DNA of 35,727 nt from Paraliobacillus quinghaiensis (GCF_003426025.1 NZ_QJSH01000028.1:1-35727), one strand, 5' to 3'; counted from the stretch's first letter, positions 6,891-13,277 are shown. The notes: generated from the sequence alone by a model not told the origin. Translations and numbers: made by a program.

Positions 6891-6967
6891 TGTGCTAACG
6901 GGTGGCTAGTGGAACGAGGAGCTATTGATGTCGCAGCCCCTATTGCTTGTTGAACTAACTGACAGGA
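6891..6967 (+). repeat. Cassette repeat unit, L type, the most complete copy
   Basis: Left box GTGCTAACGGGTGGC, arm TAGTGGAACG, AGGAGCTATTGATGTCGCAGCCCCT, TATTGCTTGTTGA, right box ACTAACTGACAGGAT. Both boxes are present in direct orientation (CTAACGGG and CTAACTGA), flanking the hairpin. Best reference copy for the unit. Confidence 0.85.
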
Positions 6968-7029
6968 TTATTGAACAAGGAAGTTGGATTTTTATGTTAA
7001 AATATGGAGAGCTATAAAGGGAGGATTCT

Positions 7030-7458
7030 TTGAGAAAAGTAGTAATTTTTATTGCCTGCTTAGTGTTAATTGCTATTAGTATATATATCTACAATTATTG
7101 GGCAAATTATCAAGCAAGTTATGAAGAAAAAACAATTATTGAAGCAATTGATATTAAGAATGAGGACATAACCGCTTTGGTTTTTATGTCGTCTGATAAG
7201 TCAACTTGGGAGGTACAAGACAAAGAAACAATCAATAATTTCCTGAAATTTTTAGATGAATATAAGGTTAAAAAAATGAAAGTAAGCGGATACAACTGGC
7301 AAGATGAAAACATTTCTATATCTCTAATAACTAAGGATGAAAGCTATTCTATAAAAGTAGAAGAAGCTGTTGTTAGAGTAAATAAAGGAGATTTTAATAA
7401 AGGACATTATGAAGTATTAAACTCTCCTATTGACATAGAAAAGATAAAGCATTTTTAG
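7030..7458 (+). CDS. Putative membrane-anchored extracytoplasmic protein (142 aa), array gene 12
   Basis: N-terminal membrane helix (about residues 4-22) after MRK, then a soluble alpha/beta-like domain of about 115 residues (ITALVFMSSDKSTWEVQDKE, INNFLKFLDEYKVKKM, ISISLITKDESYSIKV). The strand-helix-strand plan resembles the lipoprotein at 5839. TTG start with GGGAGG 5 nt upstream. Flanked by a full unit (6891) and a half unit (7473). Function unknown. Confidence 0.72.
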   Translation: MRKVVIFIACLVLIAISIYIYNYWANYQASYEEKTIIEAIDIKNEDITALVFMSSDKSTWEVQDKETINNFLKFLDEYKVKKMKVSGYNWQDENISISLITKDESYSIKVEEAVVRVNKGDFNKGHYEVLNSPIDIEKIKHF

Positions 7459-7472
7459 TTCAATTATCTTAT

Positions 7473-7503
7473 GGTGCTAACGGGGGCAAGAGTTGAACAA
7501 GGT
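7473..7503 (+). repeat. Cassette repeat, left half only
   Basis: GTGCTAACGGGGGCAAGAG then TTGAACAAGG, the left box and outer arm of a unit, with no hairpin or right box. The next gene's ribosome site (AGAGGAG, about 7511) follows at once, so the unit was cut at the gene border. Confidence 0.7.
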
Positions 7504-7525
7504 TAGTTTTAGAGGAGTTGATTAT

Positions 7526-7708
7526 TTGGAAGCTACGGGATTTATAATTTTAATCATAATTGTGGTGGCAATTGGATTTGTTGTTTGGACTATTTCAAGT
7601 ATAAATGAAAAACTTGATTTATTAGTCAGAATTCAGTTGAAAAGAGATGAAATTCACTTCGAAGATAAGAACATGGAAGAAGATGCAGAAAAATATAGAG
7701 ACAATTAA
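7526..7708 (+). CDS. Small single-helix membrane protein (60 aa), array gene 13
   Basis: A hydrophobic helix (about residues 4-24) is followed by ISSINEKLDLLVRIQLKRDE and an acidic tail, the plan of short Bacillus membrane proteins such as the DUF4083 type (family assignment tentative). Start chosen at TTG7526, 8 nt after AGGAG (7513-7517). A longer frame from TTG7493 would translate repeat sequence and has no ribosome site. L unit follows at 7724. Function unknown. Confidence 0.65.
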   Translation: MEATGFIILIIIVVAIGFVVWTISSINEKLDLLVRIQLKRDEIHFEDKNMEEDAEKYRDN

Positions 7709-7723
7709 TCTTATTAAACATAA

Positions 7724-7793
7724 GGGATGCAATGGTTGAACAAGGAATTCTTGATGTCGCAGCTCCTATTGCTTATTGAACTAAAGAGACAGA
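7724..7793 (+). repeat. Cassette repeat unit, L type
   Basis: GGGATGCAATGGTTGAACA, AGGAATTC, loop TTGATGTCG, CAGCTCCT, ATTGCTTATTGAACTAAAGAGACAG. The 3' half is consensus while the 5' stem arm has changed (AGGAATTC against CAGCTCCT), so pairing is weakened. Confidence 0.8.
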
Positions 7794-7833
7794 AGAGTTT
7801 AACAATAGACGATCATGGAGAGGAAGGGATTGT

Positions 7834-8304
7834 GTGAAAGGTATTAGATATGTGTTACCAACAGTGCTTATTATTGTCATTTTTATATTATCTATTATGC
7901 TATATCAAAAAACTCAAGAGCTGAAGAATATTAAAATACGTAGCTATTTAGAATTTACTAATGCAGCGGATGAAGTATCTGTTCTAATTGGAGAGGATGC
8001 GAGCAAAGAGCGGATTCATGAGTCATTACTTGATCTAGAGGCATCCTATTATCATAATATTGCTAGATTCCATCGAATGAATCTTAGAAATGCCGATTTC
8101 TTTGATGATGTGGAAAACTTTGTGGAAGAACAGGACGATATAGATTGGGATTTATTTAACGAATATATAGCTTCAATGGATGGAGAGATAGGCGAATTTA
8201 TTAGGAAAAGCGGTTCTGTAAGTGACACAGAGATGGATCAATTTATAGCAACCTGGAGAGAAGAGTTTAATGAGAAGTTTATAGATGGGGAATTGCAAAA
8301 CTGA
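7834..8304 (+). CDS. Putative membrane-anchored acidic protein (156 aa), array gene 14
   Basis: N-terminal membrane helix (about residues 5-23, VLPTVLIIVIFILSIMLY), then an acidic, mostly helical extracytoplasmic domain (ESLLDLEASYYHNIARFH, DVENFVEEQDDIDWDLFNEY). No family recognised. GTG start with GAGGAAGGG upstream. A stretch of unremarkable AT-rich DNA separates it from the next unit at 8371. Function unknown. Confidence 0.72.
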   Translation: MKGIRYVLPTVLIIVIFILSIMLYQKTQELKNIKIRSYLEFTNAADEVSVLIGEDASKERIHESLLDLEASYYHNIARFHRMNLRNADFFDDVENFVEEQDDIDWDLFNEYIASMDGEIGEFIRKSGSVSDTEMDQFIATWREEFNEKFIDGELQN

Positions 8305-8370
8305 ATATTTAATATTAGAAATTAATTGAAATAGATTGAAAAATTCTATTTAATAGCTTATTAAACAAAC

Positions 8371-8422
8371 AGGTGCTTTAGTGGAAGAAGCCGTAGATTC
8401 TGTTATGGCGATAACGGGCAGT
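8371..8422 (+). repeat. Cassette repeat unit, variant stem
   Basis: AGGTGCTTTAGTGGAAGAA, stem GCCGTA/TATGGC around GATTCTGT, then GATAACGGGCAG as right box. The usual AGGAGCTG stem and its 3' arm are replaced by a shorter one. Confidence 0.65.
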
Positions 8423-8450
8423 TATAATTTAAGAAGAGGTGGTGAATTAA

Positions 8451-8720
8451 ATGGTTGGCGTATTATCTCTAATTTTAATTACTTCTTTGACTTTTGGTTT
8501 TGTATTTTTCGACATAAGAAAAGTATTATACGGTGGAATAGTTGGAGGACTAAATTTAGTAGTAATAGGTTTTGTCTTTTTAACAGTCTCTAACCTAAAT
8601 ATTAACAGTTCAGCAGCTTATAGCATATCAATCATAGCAGCATTAGTATTTTTAACAGGAACCGTAACCGTTTGCACATTAAAAATAATAGAAGAAATAG
8701 GAGATTTAAAAAGTGATTAA
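8451..8720 (+). CDS. Putative three-helix membrane protein (89 aa), array gene 15
   Basis: Three hydrophobic segments (about residues 3-18, 25-46, 54-77) with short loops and a charged C-terminal tail (KIIEEIGDLKSD) likely in the cytoplasm. ATG start with AGAGGTGG upstream. A frame from 8381 in another register is its shadow. No family recognised. Confidence 0.7.
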   Translation: MVGVLSLILITSLTFGFVFFDIRKVLYGGIVGGLNLVVIGFVFLTVSNLNINSSAAYSISIIAALVFLTGTVTVCTLKIIEEIGDLKSD

Positions 8721-8740
8721 ACTTTTTACATCTCAGCATA

Positions 8741-8825
8741 TAGTGCATTTTAGTTAAACAAAGAGTTGTTATGTCACAGCTTCTATTGCTTATTCTGCTA
8801 ACGAGTAGGTGTGCTGAACAAGGAA
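8741..8825 (+). repeat. Cassette repeat unit, L type, with the start of a second left arm
   Basis: GCATTTTAGTTAAACAAAGA, GTTGTTATGTCACAGCTTCT, ATTGCTTATTCTGCTAACGAGTAGG, followed by TGTGCTGAACAAGGAA, which looks like a second left arm directly joined to the right box. Confidence 0.75.
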
Positions 8826-8851
8826 TAAGAAAATTAAAGGAGATGCCACAA

Positions 8852-9133
8852 ATGGGGAATGTAGAGATTGCAAGTGATGTATCTAATCAAGTAAACAAGA
8901 AGGTTACAGTATCATTGGTTCTGGGGATATTATCAATTTTAACTTCTTTAATTAGTATAGGATTGATATTAGGTATTATCGGACTTATCTTTGGAATTAT
9001 CGGAATGAAACAAATGAAACGTTCAGGATTTAACGACAGAAAGAAAGTTATTATTGCTATTATTTCTTGTGTGCTTGGCATTTTCATTACACTACTAATC
9101 TCTATAACTGCTGGCACGTTGTTATTGAGCTAA
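8852..9133 (+). CDS. DUF4190-like two-helix membrane protein (93 aa), array gene 16
   Basis: After a soluble N-terminus, a Gly/Ile-rich helix pair (about residues 23-52 with the pattern LGILSILTSLISIG...GIIGLIFGIIGMKQMKR, and 65-90) matches the plan of DUF4190 membrane proteins; function unknown. Start chosen at ATG8852 because AAAGGAGATG lies just upstream and the longer frame from 8771 would translate the repeat. The last codons (GTLLLS) and the stop TAA are read from the right half of a repeat unit (GAGCTAACTGG). Confidence 0.7.
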   Translation: MGNVEIASDVSNQVNKKVTVSLVLGILSILTSLISIGLILGIIGLIFGIIGMKQMKRSGFNDRKKVIIAIISCVLGIFITLLISITAGTLLLS

Positions 9134-9147
9134 CTGGCAGGATTGTT
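9118..9147 (+). repeat. Cassette repeat, right half only, overlapping a gene end
   Basis: GTTGTTATTGAGCTAACTGGCAGGATTG in part: the right arm and right box of an L unit with no left half. It provides the C-terminus and stop codon of the preceding gene. Confidence 0.65.
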
Positions 9148-9170
9148 AAAAAACAAAAAGGGGTGGGAAT

Positions 9171-9569
9171 GTGAAAAATATATTAAAACCTACGGTATTC
9201 ATAAGCTCAAGTGTAATACAAATCATACTTTTTGCAATATTCTTCTTTATCATAACATCTACTATTGAGTGGTTTCCGTGGTATGAACCATTAACAATGG
9301 GAGCAGGATTTGCTATGATTTTTATTACTCCTTTTCAAATTGTTATAACATCTATACTTTGGATGTTCATCGCAAGTTCGATAGTTTATAAGAGGATTGC
9401 AATTACATCAACAATTCATTTATGTTTAATTCTATTAAATTTAATTCTTACTTTAATCAACGGAAACTTTGTTACGTTTACTTCCATTGGGACGGTTTTA
9501 ATACAACTGATTATTTCACTTATATTTATCGTTACCTTTTTTATTTTCTTGCGTAAGCCAAATCAATAA
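9171..9569 (+). CDS. Putative four-helix membrane protein (132 aa), array gene 17
   Basis: Four hydrophobic segments (about residues 10-29, 41-65, 73-93 and 104-126) and almost no soluble part. No family recognised. GTG start after GGGGTGGG, with no intervening promoter seen. Followed by a partial unit at 9580. Function unknown. Confidence 0.7.
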   Translation: MKNILKPTVFISSSVIQIILFAIFFFIITSTIEWFPWYEPLTMGAGFAMIFITPFQIVITSILWMFIASSIVYKRIAITSTIHLCLILLNLILTLINGNFVTFTSIGTVLIQLIISLIFIVTFFIFLRKPNQ

Positions 9570-9579
9570 TACTATACAA

Positions 9580-9615
9580 CTTATTGAAGTAACGGGTGCT
9601 ATTGTTGAAAAGGTT
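9580..9615 (+). repeat. Cassette repeat, box region with reduced hairpin
   Basis: CTTATTGAAGTAACGGGTGC then TATTGTTGAAAAGG: the right arm of one unit joined to a left box and left arm, without the central hairpin. Confidence 0.6.
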
Positions 9616-9629
9616 AAGGAGGGAGCAAT

Positions 9630-10184
9630 ATTAAGAAGATTGTAATTAGTATATTTATAATTGTTATCAGTTTTACTTCTTTCATCATTTACAATCATAA
9701 ACAAGAACCTACGAAAGAAGATGTCTTTCATACTACGAAGGATTGGTCTCCACGAACAGAGGATGTTTATATTATAAGAAAAATTGATGGCGAATGGTTA
9801 ACAATTTACAAAAATCAATATTCCATAATGATTGGAGAATTAAGTCAAAACTGGCTTGGTTTTTGGGAAATCAGAGATAAGAGTGGAAATGAAAATGCGT
9901 TGTCTTCTACTTATTATCCTCCTGAAAAAGGTGATGAAATTACATGGAGTGCAGGAGGAGAAGGGGAAACAGAGACAGCATACTATTTCGGGCAAGTAAT
10001 AAATCCGAAGATAAATAAAATTACAGTGGAAACTAAAGAAAATTTTTATGAAGATGTGCCACTAATAACTTCTAACGAAAATCGTTTTTTCTTTAAGAAG
10101 GTAAATGGACAGGTAATTACCCCAATTAACATAAAAGGTTTTTCTAATACAGGAGAATTATTGTTTTCAACTCTTCTAGAATAA
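9630..10184 (+). CDS. Putative membrane-anchored protein with ATT start (184 aa), array gene 18
   Basis: The frame opens after a TAA at 9615. The ribosome site GGAGGG (9618-9623) stands about 7 nt before an in-frame ATT at 9630, which begins a typical leader: KKIVISIFIIVISF, then TSFIIYNHK, a membrane helix. No ATG, GTG, TTG or CTG exists in frame before ATG9828, which would remove the helix and about 66 coherent codons. ATT is therefore the probable start; a mutated start is the alternative. The outer domain (DVYIIRKIDGEWLTIYKNQ, GFWEIRDKSGNENALSS, FFFKKVNGQVI) looks beta-rich. Family and function unknown. Confidence 0.68.
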   Translation: MKKIVISIFIIVISFTSFIIYNHKQEPTKEDVFHTTKDWSPRTEDVYIIRKIDGEWLTIYKNQYSIMIGELSQNWLGFWEIRDKSGNENALSSTYYPPEKGDEITWSAGGEGETETAYYFGQVINPKINKITVETKENFYEDVPLITSNENRFFFKKVNGQVITPINIKGFSNTGELLFSTLLE

Positions 10185-10198
10185 CCTATGTAGGTTTA

Positions 10199-10252
10199 TT
10201 CAACTGTCGGGTTGCGTATCTACAACAAGTACAGATACGCTTTTTTGTTGTT
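10199..10252 (+). terminator. S-like repeat unit acting as a Rho-independent terminator
   Basis: CAACTGTCGGGTT, then GCGTATCT (10214-10221), an 11-nt loop, AGATACGC (10233-10240), TTTTTT, GTTGTTACG. A perfect 8-bp stem with T-run; overall order (box, stem, T-run, box-like GTTACG) follows the S unit. Confidence 0.75.
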
Positions 10253-10344
10253 ACGTAAAAAAGTTTAATGAGAATTAAAATAAGAAGTATGAATAATATG
10301 TTAAAATTTAGTAATAGTGTCAAAGGGAAGAAGGTTTGAAAATT

Positions 10345-11406
10345 ATGAAAAAAATTATGGTTGTTGGGGCATCAGGAGTCCTTGGTAAGTTAGTTTGCAA
10401 TGAACTTCTTAGAATATTTGAAAATCAAATAAAGTTAATAGTAACAGATTATAAAGTAGAAAGAGGAAAGACGTTAGCAACCTCATTTAACAAAGAGGTT
10501 CAATTTCAACAGATAGATGTAAGTGATGAAGAAAGTGTAAAACAAGCAATTAAAAATGTGGATGTTGTAGTAGTTGGATTAAAACAGAAAGTGCCTCACA
10601 TTCAAAAAATATGTATAGAAAATGAGATATTATGTATAGATGTTACTCCGTTTTATGACTTTTTAGAGAAAGTAATAGAACTAAATCAAAGTGCAGAAAA
10701 AAATAATATAGGTTCTGTAATAATGTCAGGATTTTTCCCAGGATTATCAGGCTTAATGATAAAAAATGCTATTTCAAACTTTCAAGAAGTAAAAGAGGTA
10801 AACGTAGCATTATTACAAAACACGAATGCCAAGGCAGGAGTATCAGGAATTTTAGATATGTTAAAGATAATTTCTCAACCAGTTGTTTTTCAGAATAAAG
10901 TTCTTCCTGGATTTACTAAAAAAAGAAAAATGCATTTTCTAAATCATACTAAAGAAATAGAAGTAAGACTTATAAATCATTCAGAGAAATTATTGTTAAA
11001 AGAAAAGTTAACAACTGCACCAATAAATTATTGGACTTCTTGGAATGTAATTGCTTTTGATAAGCAGATTTCTTTACTTAGAAGAACAGGCTTGATTGAT
11101 ATTATACATAAGGTAAATAATAAAGTTCTTTCTAAGGTTGTAAAACATAATCCTAATAAAAATGAAAATACTTTTCTAACTGTGGAGGTAAAAGGAATTG
11201 TTGATAACAAAGAAAGTGTAAAAATATTATCATTATCTACTTCCTCTGACTATCATACAACAGCGATGGTGACGGCTTCATTAGCAAAAATAGCACTTTT
11301 AAAAAAAGTGAAAGGTATAGTTTGTCCTTTTGAACTAACAAGTTTAGAAGAGTTATTGTCTGTAATGAATTGCCCAAATGTTCTAATAGAGGAAATTGAC
11401 AAATAA
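10345..11406 (+). CDS. Saccharopine dehydrogenase-like NAD(P)-binding protein (353 aa), array gene 19
   Basis: The N-terminus is a Rossmann fold with the dinucleotide motif VVGASGVLGKLV (about residues 5-16), an acidic strand end (VTDYK) and the FQQIDVSDEESVKQAI pattern of the saccharopine dehydrogenase/short-chain reductase NADP-binding domain. FFPGLSGLM resembles the catalytic-domain start of saccharopine reductases. It is probably an oxidoreductase; substrate unknown. ATG10345 is chosen (10 nt after AAGAAGG); TTG10336 is too close to that site. It is the largest enzyme in the array and is followed by a left half-unit and a strong terminator. Confidence 0.75.
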   Translation: MKKIMVVGASGVLGKLVCNELLRIFENQIKLIVTDYKVERGKTLATSFNKEVQFQQIDVSDEESVKQAIKNVDVVVVGLKQKVPHIQKICIENEILCIDVTPFYDFLEKVIELNQSAEKNNIGSVIMSGFFPGLSGLMIKNAISNFQEVKEVNVALLQNTNAKAGVSGILDMLKIISQPVVFQNKVLPGFTKKRKMHFLNHTKEIEVRLINHSEKLLLKEKLTTAPINYWTSWNVIAFDKQISLLRRTGLIDIIHKVNNKVLSKVVKHNPNKNENTFLTVEVKGIVDNKESVKILSLSTSSDYHTTAMVTASLAKIALLKKVKGIVCPFELTSLEELLSVMNCPNVLIEEIDK

Positions 11407-11414
11407 TAATGGTT

Positions 11415-11450
11415 CTTGCAATAACGGGTGGCTTTAGTTGAATAAGAATT
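11415..11450 (+). repeat. Cassette repeat, left half, last unit of the array
   Basis: GCAATAACGGGTGGCTTTAG then TTGAATAAGAATTAG: left box and outer arm, no hairpin or right box. Marks the apparent downstream border of the dense array. Confidence 0.65.
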
Positions 11451-11470
11451 AGATGAAAATATTGCAGTTA

Positions 11471-11504
11471 TAACCCAGTTCATATCGAACTGGGTTATTT
11501 TTTT
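11471..11504 (+). terminator. Rho-independent terminator after the array
   Basis: TAACCCAGTTC, loop ATATC, GAACTGGGTTA, then TTTTTTT. An 11-bp perfect stem; ends transcription through the saccharopine dehydrogenase-like gene. Confidence 0.9.
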
Positions 11505-11755
11505 GCAAACAAAAAACGCTGCAAAATACAGCGCAATTTAATACACATCTTTATTAACATTTTGGCACGCAATTCGAAGTTTTGCGATAGGTAACGGAAC
11601 CCGTTACAGAAATGCATCTATTTTTTGTTTTAAACGACACTGTTTGAGAGTAGACCATTATAAGATTTACTTTTTAATGCATATTTTCTTCTTTATTTCA
11701 CAAAGTATAGTAATACTTTTACTATTAAAATAATTGTGAAGTGAGGATATAATAA
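11505..11755. promoter_or_regulatory. Leader region of the NlpC/P60 gene with palindromes
   Basis: Contains GCTGCAAAATACAGC (hairpin, about 11519-11533), a perfect palindrome GTAACGGAACCCGTTAC at 11591-11607, and near the gene an inverted repeat TTCACAA ... TTGTGAA (about 11697-11744) that could be an operator. A SigA-type promoter is likely here but no pair of boxes stands out. Confidence 0.4.
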
Positions 11756-12367
11756 ATGAAAAAGATAATTGGAATGTTTTTAACTCTTGTTGTATTAATA
11801 GCTACTCCACAAATCGTTGATGCTGCGTATTATGTTAAACCGGGAGATTCTTTATGGAAGATTTCACAGCAATATAAGATGAATTATCGCGATCTACTTA
11901 ATTTGAATCCACAATTAAGTAATCCAAGTAGGATTGATGTAGGACAAAAAATTAACGTTCGTTCATCACATCTTGCTCAAGATATTATCGATTATGCCGT
12001 TAGTTTACAAGATGTTACTGACTATAAACTCGGGGCTGATTATTCATTAAGCCCACGTACCGCTGATTGTTCAAGTTGGACGAAACATATTTATGAGAAA
12101 TTTGGTATTTGGCTCCCACGTGTTAGTTGGCAACAAGCATCACATGTTGGTACGCCTGTTCCATTTTATGATGAAAACAAGAACCTTGCCCTGAAAAAAG
12201 GTGATCTTATGTTTTTTGGAGATAATGGCAGGGTCTCTCATGTGGGAATATATATGGGTGATGGTTATTGGATTTCAAATTTAAATTCAGAAAAAGATGT
12301 TGTCATCCTATCAATTTGGGGTTCATGGAGTTATGATCGTTTCCTTTGGGCACAACGAGTCATTTAA
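11756..12367 (+). CDS. LysM-NlpC/P60 cell-wall endopeptidase (203 aa)
   Basis: Secreted peptidoglycan hydrolase. A Sec signal peptide (residues 1-23, ending VDA) is followed by one LysM domain (YYVKPGDSLWKISQQY to DVGQKINV, about 25-70), which binds glycan chains. A C-terminal NlpC/P60 domain (about 75-203) has the catalytic Cys in TADCSSWT (about 104) and the His in VSHVGIYMG (about 161), and should cut gamma-D-glutamyl-diamino acid bonds in wall peptides. With a single LysM it is shorter than the multi-LysM LytE/LytF enzymes. ATG preceded by GTGAGGAT. A worn repeat unit follows at 12383, so the gene may itself once have been array cargo. Confidence 0.9.
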   Translation: MKKIIGMFLTLVVLIATPQIVDAAYYVKPGDSLWKISQQYKMNYRDLLNLNPQLSNPSRIDVGQKINVRSSHLAQDIIDYAVSLQDVTDYKLGADYSLSPRTADCSSWTKHIYEKFGIWLPRVSWQQASHVGTPVPFYDENKNLALKKGDLMFFGDNGRVSHVGIYMGDGYWISNLNSEKDVVILSIWGSWSYDRFLWAQRVI

Positions 12368-12382
12368 TTAAATAAACTTTAA

Positions 12383-12417
12383 GGGATGCTTGTGAAACAA
12401 AGTGATATGTCGCAGTA
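12383..12417 (+). repeat. Isolated degenerate cassette repeat
   Basis: GGGATGCTTGTGAAACAAAG then TGATATGTCGCAG: the left arm and loop side of an L unit without the 3' stem or right box. Confidence 0.5.
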
Positions 12418-12436
12418 TATAGATTTGTGTAAATAT

Positions 12437-12480
12437 TAAAAACGTTAGCTCACTTCAATGATGAAGTGTCTAACGTTTTT
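12437..12480. terminator. Bidirectional terminator between NlpC/P60 gene and msrA
   Basis: AAAAACGTTAG ... CTAACGTTTTT with an inner CACTTCA/TGAAGTG stem. A-run and T-run on both sides allow use in both directions, as the flanking genes converge. Confidence 0.85.
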
Positions 12481-12493
12481 AATATCATCTGAT

Positions 12494-13018
12494 TTATTTC
12501 CAATTTTCTTTAATAAAATCGTCTCGACCTGATTTAGCACGATCTTCTAAATATTCTGCTTGATTCTTTTGATGAAAATTTTGATGATATTCTTCAGCTG
12601 GATAGAAAGTTTGTGCTGGCAAAATTTCAGTTACAATTGGCTTTTGAAATTTCCCGCTTTCTATTAATGTGTTTTTTGATGCTTCTGCTATACTTTTTTG
12701 TTTCATATCGTGATAAAAAATGGCTGTTCGATATTGCGGACCACGGTCATGGAACTGTCCGTCTGGATCGGTTGGATCAATTTGTGGCCAATATAAATCT
12801 ACGATTTGTTTATAATCGATAATATTCGGATCATAGCTGATTTGAACAGCCTCGTAATGTCCTGATTCCCCATTTTTAACTTCCTCATAGCTAGGATTTT
12901 CAATTTCTCCACCTGTATAACCAGAAACCACCTTGTGCACACCATCCCATTGATCGAATGGTTTTACCATACACCAAAAGCATCCACCAGCGAATGTGGC
13001 TATGTTTATCTCTGTCAT
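12494..13018 (-). CDS. msrA: Peptide methionine-S-sulfoxide reductase MsrA
   Basis: Reduces the S epimer of methionine sulfoxide in proteins and free methionine, using thioredoxin; cytoplasmic. The catalytic motif GCFWC is at residues 12-16 with nucleophile Cys13, followed by the family hallmarks GVHKVVSGYTGG, GHYEAVQISYDP, DPTDPDGQFHDRGPQYRTAI and EEYHQNF. At 174 aa it has normal length for a stand-alone MsrA; no MsrB domain or gene is attached. Cys16 may act in recycling. GGGGG lies 7 nt before the start. Transcribed singly towards the shared terminator at 12437. Confidence 0.97.
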   Translation of the reverse strand: MTEINIATFAGGCFWCMVKPFDQWDGVHKVVSGYTGGEIENPSYEEVKNGESGHYEAVQISYDPNIIDYKQIVDLYWPQIDPTDPDGQFHDRGPQYRTAIFYHDMKQKSIAEASKNTLIESGKFQKPIVTEILPAQTFYPAEEYHQNFHQKNQAEYLEDRAKSGRDDFIKENWK

Positions 13019-13136
13019 TTCAGTTCCCCCTAAAACTTTCTCGTATTATTAATTTAGCTGATTTACATTTCAAAGTCCATCATTGCGCATAAATTCTTAT
13101 TATTTTAGGAAAAGTAAATCCTATGGAGGTGATCAA

Positions 13137-13277
13137 ATGAAAAGACAAACGAAAAAGCAAAGTGACCCTAGTATGAACACGGGCTTAAATCCACAAGGCT
13201 ACTCAGAAGATGAAGCAGATCAAAGACCTAAATCACAACTTGAACAAAAAGCGAAACATTCACATACTAAACGATAA
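13137..13277 (+). CDS. Small basic hypothetical protein (46 aa)
   Basis: Hydrophilic, Lys/Gln/Ser-rich, with no membrane segment: MKRQTKKQSDPSMN, then GLNPQGYSEDEADQRPKSQ. The composition is like small acid-soluble or minor spore proteins of Bacilli, but I do not recognise the family. Start at ATG13137, 6 nt after GGAGGTG; a longer frame from 13083 has no ribosome site. Converges with gltC with only about 11 bp between the stop codons. Confidence 0.65.
   Translation: MKRQTKKQSDPSMNTGLNPQGYSEDEADQRPKSQLEQKAKHSHTKR

Noticed and set aside
7493-7525. Start of the 60-residue gene at TTG7493
   Set aside because: This would translate part of a repeat unit and lacks a ribosome site, whereas TTG7526 has AGGAG 8 nt upstream.
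8381-8593. 70-codon frame overlapping the gene at 8451
   Set aside because: Shadow in another register that starts in a repeat unit; the gene at 8451 has a proper ribosome site and membrane-helix pattern.
9828-10184. A 118-residue protein starting at ATG9828
   Set aside because: The start has no ribosome site and would discard an open, coherent upstream sequence with a membrane helix placed after a strong ribosome site.
121-11460. A true class 1-type or chromosomal integron
   Set aside because: The boxes (CTAACGGG and CTAACTGG) are direct repeats and do not match the inverted attC cores RYYYAAC and GTTRRRY, apart from chance GTTGAAC in one copy. No integrase gene or attI is in the window.
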